Origin: Macrolepiota albuminosa
Lineage: Eukaryota; Basidiomycota; Agaricomycetes; Agaricales; Agaricaceae
Direction of reading: 5' to 3'
DNA: 64,000 bases
Assembly: GCA_027475525.1 (NCBI GenBank)
Contig: JAMWFC010000059.1
Coordinates: 620,001 to 684,000, forward strand
In this document: positions 31,673 through 42,251 of the stretch, in pieces
Layout: every line of letters starts with the position of its first letter
Position numbering within the stretch: the first letter of the stretch is position 1
Notes under the pieces: generated by a model
What the model was told of the DNA's origin: nothing
What the model saw: the letters and a program-made list of their open reading frames with translations, nothing else
Databases searched by the model: none
Made by a program: the position numbers and the translations under genes

Positions 31673-34654
31673 TCAAACAAGACCGTCCACTGCAATACCT
31701 GCATTAATCCTCGATATCGATGGAAAATCAAAACCACCTAGCTCTAGCGGAAGGGTTAGTAACTTTGATGATGGACAGAAAGGAAAACCCAAGATCTCGT
31801 GAACCCTATGAGTCAGCCTTTGATCTAGTCTCTGTGCGTCAGTGTGTAGAATGGGTTGTAAAGACAGTAAGGCTCTGCATCGGGAGATCAAGTTCTGTGA
31901 AATGATCTTGCGAATGAGAGTGAATGGTATCCTCATGGTGAAGGTAGGAAAAATAAAGCTATTGATGAGACTCATCAACTACGAGAACCAGGACTTTGGG
32001 TCGTGAACCTGCATTCGGAGGAAGCTAAATTCATCCTTCGAAACTGGTACTGCATGCTCTGAGATGATCCAAGGATTGACTCCGGGCTCCTTAGTAATTG
32101 AGGGGAAGGATAATGTAGGCGGCAACGGATCTGCGGTGTTCAAGATGTGCGCGGTGGTTTTTTCCCATGAAGTCAACCAGCCATACGTGAACTGAAAGCG
32201 TTTCATTTCCAATGTGAACCTTCTAAGGGCAGAATGAGATAAGGCTATCAGATAGCTATCGTCAGTAGCCTCCGTCATGGACAGATTAAGTGAGTAGGTA
32301 TCATTCGGGAGATACGGGTCGTCGATGGATTTGGACATACTTTGAATCACAATAGCATCTGGGTCATGGGCAGAGATATCATCCAAATATCTATGTCCCA
32401 GGCTAGTAGTGATGGTAGCCTTGAAGGGAGAGATTGGGCCACCTTGCTTAGTTACCCCGTCCACAATAATTGGCGATGCTATGCCCCACGCGGTTCTCAG
32501 AAAGCATTTGACCTGAGATTGCGATGCACAATCAAGGTCGCATATTGAGGAAGGCAGACCGTATGCTTGGCATGCGTCGTAAAAACCGTGAGGCGACAAG
32601 TAATCAAATCCTTTCATTTGATCGCGCTTAAGAAGGTAAACGAACTTTTTGTGTCTTCGACTCCAAGTCTTGAGACTACAGAGGAAGCTCATCAAATCCC
32701 GAGTCTGCACACCAGGCTGCGTGGCCACTTGAGTTTCAGGAATAATCCCCATTCTTGCAGCGTATGGAGAAAGTCTGTAATTCAACCAAGTCATGGGAGA
32801 GTTAGCGAGGAAATTGGAGATAGTCAGTCCTCTCCAATTTGAGAGGTTCGTTCGAATCCCTCGTTTGTGAAAATACGTCAGATGTGCCTCCTTAACCTTT
32901 CCAGGAAAGTGGGCATGCAGTACGGAGTAGTTATGCAGATCTAAGACTAATTGTAAGGCTCTGTCCGATAAATTCTTTACGCACCATTTTTCCCAGCCAT
33001 CTGGGCCCGGTGATGGGCGTGGATTGCCTCTCCTTAACATAGCGTGGAAGTCGGCTAAGGTCGCTGTGACAGGCCAAACGAAAGGACTCTTCTCAACCTG
33101 TTGTCTTACTTGCAAAACTGACGGCGTTGTCAACCACGGTTTGGGCTTGTCTGGAGGTGGGGAGCGTTTGTAAAGGTTAACAAAGTATTCACAAGTTAAT
33201 TCCGCAACCTCGCTAGGATCTGTAACAAGAGCATCAGGGTCGCGTGAAGAAACAAGAGCAGTAGGTAATGAAACGAAGGCTGACGATCCACCCAAAAGTT
33301 TTTTGGAGGAACCGCCTGATAAAACCCCCTGGATTCTTCCATAATCACGACGTTTAGCGCGATCCCATATTTCGGACTTCTTAGCCGCATGTAGCTTGCT
33401 ATACAGTCCTTTCCAAACGTGTATCATATATTTCATAAGATCACGGTCCGATTGACGCGCTTGGGATTCAAACCTTGGAGGTGGCGCCGGGGTGAAGAGA
33501 CCAGACGGGCGTGGAAGACCAGTGTGACCTGACTGAGTGCTAGAAGGGGACCATACCATCGTCGCGACAATTGCCCTATGATCGGTACCAGGGATCCAGG
33601 TTTGATCTGTGTGAATCTCATGGTCAGCAAGAGTTTCAGATGAACAAACAACCCTATCAATAATATTGCCGCCCTCATTGGAGTTCCAAGAGCGACTTGT
33701 CCAATGAATAAATCTGTTACGATCCGGTGATGCCTGCCACAAATCGATGCTGTGAGTTGAGTTCCTGGCTATGACATTGTCTGATGCCCATTTGACTTGG
33801 GACACCGTTGCATTGAGGTCACCAAACAATGACCACGAGGACTTTGTCCGACAGACTAACTCAGTTAATTGAGGCCAGAAATTCCTTGAGAGATCATCAA
33901 GCCCAGGATCACAGGGTGCATATACAGCAAAGACACGGTGCGCGAACAAAAATGAGTTATGACAGGGAACTACCATGTCAACAGCCACAACTCGACCTCT
34001 AAAAGAGGGGTGGGTGAGCGTGACTCGAGAAATAATTTGGACATCCCTTTGAATGCCTAAAATCACACCCCATTTTCCCCGATGTGCGGAACAAGAAACT
34101 CTGTTTTCTTCTACGATCTCGTAATCAGAGATTGAAAGATTAGCCCCCGTGTTAGACCTCGACTTTGTTTCCGAGATCGCAAAAAAATGGGGAGCTAGCT
34201 TCCCAATCAACGGACCAATTAAGGCGAGTTTGACTGGGCTTACAAGTCCGTTTGCATTCAGTGCAAATACTGATACTTGGGCTTGTGGATTTGTTGGCAT
34301 AGCTGCCACACACGGAAACAAAAGAGACAGCAGGAACCAATAAACTGTTATATGAAGAACAAGGAAAAACAATGGCCAACACAAACGATAAGAGCGATGT
34401 GCATTGAGTATGCAGTCCTTGAGACTGTTTGACTGTATATAAGTCGGAGTTGAATCCGTGTATGTAGTTGATCTGTATATAGTGGTTGAGCACAAGCCAG
34501 ACTTGACGTCCTTAAGACCGTACACATATTTCGAGGTAAAGATATAAGAACTGGTGCGTAACATAAGGGAAAGCAAGTGTTTATGATGATTGAATGAGAA
34601 GCTGGGTGCCCGTATTGCCGGCAAGCCCAGACCAATTAGACTACCCCTCCACAT
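31673..34654 (-). pseudogene. LINE ORF2: endonuclease and reverse transcriptase
   Basis: An open frame of 891 codons from 34,654, ended by TAG at 31,979-31,981. The same frame then continues to a TGA at 31,673 and onward across the insertion, so the TAG is premature. The likely start is the Met near residue 119 (MPTNPQAQVSVF). The APE-type endonuclease shows LNANGL, ISETK, FGDLNA and GTDHRAI (catalytic Asn, Glu, Asp/Asn, Asp-His). The reverse transcriptase shows PGPDGWEKW, KGFDYLSPH and TKQGGPISP. The catalytic pair is ATDDSYLIAL near residue 798, with Ala-Thr in place of the usual Tyr/Phe-Ala. The first 118 residues overlap the end of ORF1 and are hydrophobic, probably not translated. Confidence 0.85.
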
Positions 34655-36495
34655 AACCCAGCGAGAGCCGAATTTGACCCTTGAGGTTGAGGCTCCAGAT
34701 GATTGAGGGCTTGTTTCATTGGACGGAGTCTGAGAGAATGGGCACCCGCATTAACGGAATCATACGGTATACTCAACACACAAGCGGAACATACCAAGTT
34801 CGCAGTAGGGTGCAAGACGGGAGACTCAGGCACAGTTTTGACCGCAGGTAGGTCCTCCATTGTCCTTCTCTTCTTGCAAAGCCTCGTGGCTGGCACCGAC
34901 GGAGAATTTTTCGGCATGCGTTTCAATGGTTGTTGTTCGACAGCGGGAGCATCACCCAACTGTGGTGCAGGTAGCAAATTACCAGGAGGTCCATTCCCAA
35001 TGACACTGGCAAACTGTTCGGAAGTAGTGGAGAGCTCGGCTCTCTTCGAATCTAGCTCAGTAATCAGCAGGTCAAGAGCAGATTGAATTTCGTCCCTTCT
35101 CTGTTGACTGGCCGGGAACAATAGGGACACCCAAAGGCTGCCAATTTGGGACTCCAATTCCACCACACGAGACCAAATCTTTTCTTCATGTCCTTGCACA
35201 AGAAGAGCCTGTTGTGTAATACAGATTCTCTGGTCGAGCGACAGGACTTGATCCATCAGTTTTAATTGTGCCGAGGACATGTCGTCTTGCTTGAGCTGAA
35301 CCGATCGGACCTCATTTCTCAATTTGCGAATCTCTGCAGCCATTGACCTTATAGTACTCATAATCTGATCCGCTCCTCTCATGCCCTGATCACCCAGAGT
35401 CCTGCGGGTAGGGTTTTTGTTATAATCCCAAAGCTGACGCGGTGCAGAGATCGAATCTGGGAAGATCTTCCTAAAAGACTCTTCAGCCCGTAACACCTTG
35501 AGAGTGTCCGCCCATGTGGACATAGAAAAAATAAACAAATCTGTGTTTAAGTCAGTGGACCGACTCCCAATCCACGAACCAGGTGCGATTTTCCTAGCCC
35601 ATTTTTCAATCTGGCCTTTCATCTGTTCCCAGTCACGCATTCCAGAGACGACCAGCTTGAATGGACGCTCGAGAGGGATCTCCTTCAACGGTTCGACACG
35701 TGCGAGATGTCTGGACACTTTTGCAGGCACCGCAAACAACCCTAAAGCCATGAATCGGTCAGCATCAGACGGCAAGAGAAACGTGACCTGCAGGCCACCA
35801 AAGGAGGCGAAGATTGAGGCCACTTTATAGCCCTGCTTCTCGATGTGATCTTTGATCAGCGGTAGGTCAGCCTGGGGTATATCACTACAATCCCTAACAC
35901 CCGGATAAAGGTCTAAGAGGCAACAAGAAAGACGCTTGTCACTGCGTCCTTTCCTACTGGCGCTCCATCCAACCTCCCACTCGGGTCTAGCTTCATTGAT
36001 CGCTCGCATGATGATCTCCAACAGATCTACCCTGGGTTCGGAGCAGCTATCATCCTTAACCTGCACCTCAATATAACAGGCCGAGGAGAGGTTTGTAGGT
36101 CAATCACTGAATGGGGTGACATGAGGCTGCAATTTCTTGAAGTATTCGAACTATGGATCCAAGCTGAGCTTGTCGATTACGTCCTTTACCATGGAGGCGG
36201 GCGTCTCGGAGGGGTCACTAGGTATGCAACCGCGCACGATAAGTTGGCAACCCTTCGGGATCTGAGCCGGTGAGAAAACCATCTCATCGTCAGAACCTAA
36301 ATCACCCTCTGGGGTAGGTGGACGGACACCAGTTCTGGGTGTTCTAGGGGTAAATGGGGGAATTTTCAGTTCGGTGGCCACGGTGGGTGTGGTAGGTAAT
36401 GAGTAAACTATGGGATCAACTTCTATCGGGGTAGGAGAAGAATCTAAAGACTGTAGTAAGGGGGGAGGTAGGTTTTGAGTTGAAGGCAACATCAA
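34636..36495 (-). pseudogene. LINE ORF1 (RNA-binding protein)
   Basis: A frame of about 620 codons from the ATG at 36,495, with a premature TAG (36,151-36,153) and TGA (36,100-36,102), after which 476 codons are open. The N-terminus is Pro/Thr-rich (PPFTPRTPRTGVRPPTP). A central region of beta/alpha character (GYKVASIFASFGGLQVTFLL ... RPFKLVVSGM) resembles the RRM-like folds of fungal ORF1 proteins. It is followed by a long coiled coil (RSMAAEIRKLRNEVRSVQL) and a basic tail with KKRRTM. There is no CCHC knuckle. Binding of LINE RNA is the family role. Confidence 0.7.
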
Positions 36496-36762
36496 AAATA
36501 GAGTTAAAATTAAGCTGGAGTTAGAGTTTTAGGTTTTGATGAGAGAAGAAAATTTTCGAAGAGAAGTTGTTAGAATAGAATTTTGGCCGGAGTTGAGTAA
36601 TAATGAAGAAAAAGTTATGATCAAATACTGAGAGAAGTTTGGGGAGAGTTTGGGTGATATAGACGAGAATTGAGAGTGCGAGAAGGTTGCTAAAGGCTGG
36701 GGTGGGGTGGGGTGGTGGTGGTTGTTGTTGTTGTTGTTGTTCTCGTTGCCATTACTTCCTTC
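36496..36762 (-). other. LINE 5' leader with simple repeats
   Basis: Non-coding. On the plus strand it has G/A-rich sequence, GGGGTGGGGTGG and a (GTT)n run at about 36,715-36,742, giving an A/C-rich 5' end on the element's own strand. No initiator element can be named. Confidence 0.5.
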
Positions 36763-37449
36763 AGGTAAGCGTGGGAATAATGTCTTTGATTTTTAACATC
36801 ATGTGATACTACCGTTTGTCTGTACGGTTACTTAGTCAGCAGTAGACTATGTACGCGTGGGAATAATGTCTTTACTTTTTAATGTCATGTGATACTATAC
36901 GTATGTACAGTTACACAGATGCATGGGAATAATGTCTTTGATTTTTAACGTCATGTGATACTAGTACGGTTACATATATGTGTGGGAATAGTGTCTTTGA
37001 TTTTTAACGTCATGTGATACTACCATTCGTCTGTACGGTTACTTAGTCAGCAGTAGACTATGTACGCATGGGAATAATGTCTTTACTTTTTAACGTCATG
37101 TGATACTACCGTATGTATGTACGGTTACAGAGATGCATGAGAATAATGTCTTTGATTTTTAACGTCATGTGATACTACCGTTTGTCTGGACAGTTACTTA
37201 GTCAGCAGTAGACTATGTATGCATGGGAGTAATGTCTTCACTTTTTAACATCATGTGATACTACCGTACGTATGTACGGTTACAGAGATGCATGGAAATA
37301 ATGTATTCGATTTATAATGTCATGTGATACTACCATCATCTGTACGGTTACAAATTTGTGGGAATAATATATTCACTTTTTAACGTCATGTGATACTAGT
37401 ACGGTTACATATATTTGTGGGAATAGTGTCTTCCCTTTTTAACGTCATT
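36763..37449. repeat. Tandem array of about ten units beside the LINE 5' end
   Basis: Each unit starts GTGGGAATAATGTCTTT, then GATTTTTAACGTCATGTGAT, then a variable tail. Tails come in a long form (..GTACGGTTACTTAGTCAGCAG..GACTATGTACGC) and short forms (..TACGGTTACAGAGATGCAT). Unit lengths vary from about 58 to 88 bp. Units with GATTTTT and ACTTTTT alternate over much of the array, suggesting a higher-order dimer of about 155 bp. The array ends in the stop codon of the minus-strand gene that follows. A diverged unit occurs at 9822-9905. Confidence 0.9.
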
Positions 37450-38440
37450 TGTTCCGAATAGCCGCATTCCTCTCTTCCCGCATGGCCTCCCGAGCACGTT
37501 GTTCCCGCTGAAGATCATCTCGCGTGTGGTGCAGCTGTAATGTTACCCGGTACTCATTTGCCAGGGTCTCCTGCAACTGCTGGCGTGTTTCCTCATCAAT
37601 AGACGATTGGGCAGGTATCGGGGGGATTTCACAGATATCCGACATGTCCAAGCTTGGGGACCTCCGCGCACGCTTGTACCCTATTATCTCCACCGACTCA
37701 GTCGAAGCTCGGTGCTTCCCTTTGTCCTGTTGCGGAGACGACGCTTTCACCCTTCCTTCTTGCGACGAACCCTCAGTCTGCGCCTCAACCGACCCCACAT
37801 CCTTTGATGAACCCTCAGGCCGTGATCTACTTGACTCCTCGCCCTTTGACCTGGGCACATTACCCGCACTCGATGACTTTGTATTTGCGTGTCCGCGCGC
37901 GCAATTAAATAATATCAAACCCGAATTCCTTGCCTCCCCGAAGTACGGCTCCGGCGATGCTCGGCGCTTTCCCTTATCATGCCGAGCCATCGGCGCTTCC
38001 TCCGTCAACGCAGGTGAAGCTCTGCGCTTCCCCTTATCCTGCTGTGTAGTCAACACCTTCGCCTTCCTTCCTATCGATGAATTCCCAGCCTGTGCCCCAC
38101 CTGACTCCTCGGCCCTCGATCTGGATGCACTAGCCAACTGGCTCAGCACCCAGGTCATGTCCCACCCCTGTTCTTTGCTCATGCAAGATGCCTTCCATGC
38201 CTGAGCCATGGAGCATCGCTCGTGCTGGGCTCAATAGGAAACACACACTGAGTTATCCCTGCGAGATTTTGCCCCTGGTGCCTCGAATTCGCATGGTTCA
38301 CCTCGACGTGAGCATAACAAGCACTGGTGATGGTTAGGACGCGCAACCGGGCTGGTGCCTCGAATTCGCATGGTTCACCTCGACGTGAGCATAACAAGCA
38401 CTGGTGATGGTTAGGACGCGCAACCGGGCCAGGAGAACAC
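37445..38440 (-). pseudogene. Cys-cluster / coiled-coil orphan gene, truncated
   Basis: The minus-strand frame from about 38,426 encodes QCLLCSRRGEPCEFEAP, then SRRDNSVCVSY, a TGA (38,231-38,233) where Arg fits, then AQHERCSM. From 38,209 a 254-codon stretch follows with KGKRRASP repeated three times and a C-terminal coiled coil (DDLQREQRAREAMREE). The Cys/His order matches the broken gene at 0.45-2.5 kb. A 76-bp tandem duplication lies in the Cys region and shifts the frame. The C-terminus is cut off exactly where the tandem array starts, so it is probably truncated. Function unknown; nucleic-acid binding by the Cys cluster is only a guess. Confidence 0.5.
38275..38426. repeat. 76-bp perfect tandem duplication
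   Basis: Two adjacent copies (period 76) begin CTGGTGCCTCGAATTCGCAT and end GCGCAACCGGG. They duplicate part of the Cys-motif coding sequence of the minus-strand gene. Since 76 is not a multiple of three, the second copy is out of frame. Confidence 0.95.
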
Positions 38441-39120
38441 ACAGGACCCTTGTTCTGACACTACTTGAGGGTGGGACCCTTTTTGTTCTGACACTTGACT
38501 TGAGACTCGGTGGGAGGGCCACGGTGCCGGTTTTGGACTGCTGCGCTTGTCTAGATGGCGCTCGTATATTTCTGCCGGCGCTCCTCGTTGTCTAGCGGCG
38601 CTAGCCATGAAGCAGTTGAGTTATCACCAGGCAGAGGTGGCGTAGGCGAACGGTTAGGGGTAGAGTGGGGCAACATAGTCAAAGAAGGATGGATGGTCGA
38701 AATGTTTTTCTTATCTACCCTTTCATTATGATGGCATCAAGCTTCTACTTCTATTACCGCTATGAATACATAGCCACTGCCACATTGCTTAGATGAATAA
38801 AGAAAAATAAACCCCGAGTTTTAACGTAAGTAACGATAAGAGTGTTGTGTCCATACAGATAGTTTTGAATTCTCTGCAAAGTTCATGTATGTTTAACTAA
38901 ACTTTTCAATTGCATTTTTGTCATTTATTGTTTCATGTGTTGTTAATGTCATATGCAACGCTTATACAAGATAAAGGTCGTAAAAATGGAATGTAAAGGA
39001 TGGATAGGAATGTCATTACTCACTTAGACTCCTTGCCGGTTGCGTAAGACCTACGCAATGTGTCATTCCAAAGCCTCAAATAGTACAATATATCACCGAT
39101 CACATACAGGGTCGATCCTA

Positions 39121-39246
39121 AGATGCTCGGCATTCAGCAGATCCCCATGGAATGTGATCGCCGAATAGACTGCCAGTCATCGGATGCTCAGCATCAGCGG
39201 ATCCACATGGTACGTGATCGCCAAATAGACTGCCGATTATCTGCAA
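39121..39246. repeat. Imperfect 63-bp tandem duplication
   Basis: Two diverged copies share GATGCTC.GCAT, AGC.GATCC.CATGG and GTGATCGCC.AATAGACTGCC. Confidence 0.75.
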
Positions 39247-39300
39247 GCGTGACTTTGGTTTCACTATCCTCAACGACAAGACACGGCCGTCTTGAACCAT

Positions 39301-39454
39301 ATTTTGGGTACAGGTGCCCTGGGGTCAATGCAGGTAATATATAATACATCCAATGCCGATTTTGATGCTGATTATATATTTTGGGTACAGGTGCCCTGGG
39401 GTCAATGCAGGTAATATATAATACATCCAATGCCGATTTTGATGCTGATTATAA
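39301..39454. repeat. 77-bp perfect tandem duplication
   Basis: Copies at 39,301-39,377 and 39,378-39,454 start ATTTTGGGTACAGGTGCC and end GATGCTGATTAT. Identity looks complete, so the event is recent compared with its decayed surroundings. Confidence 0.95.
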
Positions 39455-40117
39455 TTGGTTAGAGCATAACTATATTTTGACTGAATGAGGGGGAGGGGAT
39501 GGGGGGGGTGGAGAGGAGAGAGAGAGAGATAGAGGGTTGATACAAATATCCGGTGAGTCATAATATTGGATTATAATACCATTGTTCATTTACCGACGCA
39601 TCTTAAGTCTGCGTTGTGGCTTGCTGGCTACATAAAATCGAAAGGGCATATTAGGGGTCGTATGTATCATCACACTGAGTATATTATTGCTGTCTGAAAC
39701 CAGTACATTGTTTTGGTCCCAGGTATGCAGCCACCCAGGTGAAGAGGTGCATAGGACGTCGGCCTCCTCAGAAGTATTCACTTGTTCATAAATAAATAAA
39801 TAAATAAATGAATAAATATATGATCTATTTGTCATTGTGGCTGTGTACCATTCAAATATGCGGCCGTTGCATAGCCACTATAATCATGAACATATATATT
39901 TTTATTATATATTTAATCATTTATTGTCAATATAGTAATAGCGTGTAATTTCATGCATATAGTGGCTGTGTATCAATCATATATTTGACTGATATACAGC
40001 CACCCAGGGGTTGGGTCCAACGCTCGCTTGCTGGCTTAGTCGCATCCTAACAGGCCCTTTCTATCATAATAGCTTTATCCTTCAAACTCTTCCTTTATGT
40101 AAATAGTGGATTTCGCT

Positions 40118-40185
40118 CGTGGTGGTGGCAAGCTTTCTTCATTGGGTTTTTGATGCTACCCCAATTGCACCCTTTTAGTTATGCC
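40118..40185 (+). mobile_element. 3' end fragment of a LINE of the same family
   Basis: GTGGTGGCAAG, then GGGTTTTTGATGCTACCCCA and CCCTTTTAGTTA, correspond to the LINE 3' end on the minus strand at about 9998-10,055. It is a short, 5'-truncated or decayed copy in plus orientation. Confidence 0.6.
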
Positions 40186-41020
40186 TATACTGTTCAGCTG
40201 TGGGTCTACCAAGGTGTTTCCTACCCGATATGTCCTTAGCTACCATGTAGCAGAAGTAGATAGCATTGTAGACGTACGGCTGTATTTAATTATTTATCCA
40301 ATCGTGTTATTGTGGCTGTGTATTGTTTCGAGTATACTATTGCTGTACAGCCATGAGTTCCGTGATTGCTACATGTATTCCATATTATTACATTCTTTCG
40401 AGTGCGAAACAATCTAATTGAATCTAAAACGTGTAATATTGCTTTTAACTTCACATATCATTTGAGGTGATATAACTATTTATCCGTCAATGTCGTATTT
40501 AATCTTTCTTGGTCTGCGGTTTATAAAGTTATTGTACTTAGAGAATTCATTGATCAAGCATTAAGGGAGAAAAAAAAATAATAATATTATTATTATTATT
40601 AATATATATGTATAATTCCCTTTGGTAGGTATTGCCAAACCGTTCGTCCATATGGTCGATTATATAATCGATGTATTATTTTGATGCAATGACACTTATT
40701 ACTACATGTTGTTTTGATGATGACACTTAGTTATTACTGTATTAACTGGGAAAAATACAAAAAAAAAAAACAAACAAATGACACAACATGATGTGGGCGG
40801 TAGTATATTGTATGTTAGCGCTATGGACGGTGGTTTATGTGGTGCTAGGTAATCGGGTTAATATATAAAGGCAATGAGAGAACAGCAATGAGAGCTTGTG
40901 GAACAATTCAGCAGGGATGACCGATTGATCAGATGTGAGAAATAGGATAACTCAGTGAAAACAGAATGGACCGCATTGGGTAAAAATGTCTCAATAGGTA
41001 GTATCAAAGCCATCGTAAGT
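40186..41020. other. AT-rich non-coding interval
   Basis: No gene seen. It includes an A-run and (TAA/TTA)n microsatellite at 40,568-40,610, a short palindromic word around CGATTATATAATCG (40,658-40,671) and a second A-run near 40,760. Confidence 0.5.
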
Positions 41021-41022
41021 TA

Positions 41023-42251
41023 TCAGTCGTCAATGTTCATGTAATTCAACATTTGTTGCTCGAAATTGCCGGTATTGACCGCCTTGCCAGCCCTCTGTTG
41101 GGTTTCTCCGTCATCTTCATATGTTCGGAGCTTCCTTTTCACCGGCTCGTAGTCTTTGCATTTGAGCGGTTGCTCCTTCCTCTTCTTGGTAATTGTCAGA
41201 GTGAGAAGAATACATTTATTGTTTATATGGCCACTCACCAGTGCAAATGTTTTGTCCAGCAGCGTTATCGATCTCAAAACTGTTAACATCTTGTACTTCT
41301 CTCCCCTCAATGGAACGACTGCAAAGGATACCTGCGCTGCAACTATATTGCCGATTCAGAAGGTCTGTGGTTTGATCCTCTTGAACCTTTGATTTGTGTG
41401 AGCATCTGTGTTTTATGGTCGTTGTTCATATATTCTTACGTTTTATCTCCTTCCAGTGTTATCCTTGCTTGCACATACTCGACAACATTGTCTGATGTTC
41501 TCTTGAATCCCCCTCGTGCAATTTTTTCGAGCAATCCATTGGGGTCAGTATCCTTTTCGAATGGGATGTGAAATTCTCGTTTGTCCGAGTCCTTTGCGGG
41601 TGTAAACACCCTATTGTTTGCATACAATATCTTGTTTCCTTCATCTGACATTTCTTCCGACCATTCTTCCAGTTTGCCCTCTTTGAACTCCCGGTCAAAT
41701 GCTTTGTATATTGTTTTCGCCGCAGCCATGGCGTCGTCGAACTGCTGCATGCCAAGCCCATCCAGTTTTATTGACTGTTTGAGGTATTTACACTTCCGAT
41801 TGAATTCACTACATCCCTATCAGCCATCTTCAATATGTGTAGCATCATTGAACGCTCACTTTATAGATCCTCCTATCTTAAATGGGGGCAGATCTATGTC
41901 TGCTATTGCACCGTACACCGTGAATATTGCTTCCTCGTTTGTCACCTTGCCATTCTGGTCTGCTAGTAGGATTCTCCATATTTTTGGGCTTTCGTACTGC
42001 CATACGACTACCGTACTTTTCCATTCTGGGTTCTTCACAAGACATTAACTCTATGTGTGGACACGATACATATATATTTTCATTTCACCTGAAGAATGTC
42101 ATGGAGTCGTGCTTCCTCCCTATGCCCGTCATACTCGACATGTCGTTCCAAGGTACTTCCTACGTTAATGTCCGTTTAAATATATTTTTATAATTCTAAA
42201 AGGCTTCATTCAGTACGCACTTGCATTGCTTTTGTCGTACTCGTTGTCCAT
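41023..42251 (-). pseudogene. Intron-containing gene, possible nucleic-acid-binding protein (one premature TGA)
   Basis: A consistent minus-strand model can be built from the ATG at 42,251, with five short introns. Exon starts/ends include 42,221, 42,164-42,089, about 42,034-41,864 and about 41,810-41,440; the final exon ends at 41,023. The protein would be about 310 residues: NEYDKSNA start, PEWKSTVVVWQYESPKIWRI, FKEGKLEEWSEEMSDEGNK, QVSFAVVPLRGEKYKMLTVL, and a basic tail KRKLRTYEDDGE. The single defect is TGA at 41,356-41,358 where Arg fits (TF*IGN). I recognise no named domain. The beta-rich segments could form an OB-like fold, which is speculation. It is transcribed away from the plus-strand genes to its right. 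Confidence 0.55.

Larger units (their letters stand above)
31622..36765 (-). mobile_element. LINE retrotransposon, 5' half
   Basis: Carries the 5' UTR, ORF1 and most of ORF2 (endonuclease and reverse transcriptase) of the LINE whose 3' half is at 9998-11,831. The left edge is the TAGCG target copy of the chromovirus insertion. The right edge is set near the end of the simple-repeat 5' leader (about 36,765), beside the tandem array. Confidence 0.85.
38610..40110. other. Non-coding interval with short duplications
   Basis: No supported gene. It contains two tandem duplications (listed), a purine-rich (GA)n stretch near 39,485-39,535 and a (TAAA)n run near 39,790-39,820. GGCTGTGTAC/TATCAAT-like words recur at 39,840, 39,965 and 40,315. 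It may be decayed LINE 3' sequence running into the fragment at 40,118. Confidence 0.4.

Noticed and set aside
34300..34654. Signal peptide or membrane segment at the LINE ORF2 N-terminus
   Set aside because: The hydrophobic 118 residues precede the endonuclease, overlap ORF1 and are better explained as untranslated sequence; the Met at about residue 119 is the likely start.
36763..37449. CRISPR array
   Set aside because: Repeats vary in length, spacers are not unique, and no cas genes are present; the host is eukaryotic.
37524..38204. 226-codon plus-strand frame opposite the Cys-cluster gene
   Set aside because: It is the mirror of the minus-strand KGKRRASP/coiled-coil coding sequence; its composition (FPLSCC repeats) is what the complement of that repeat gives.
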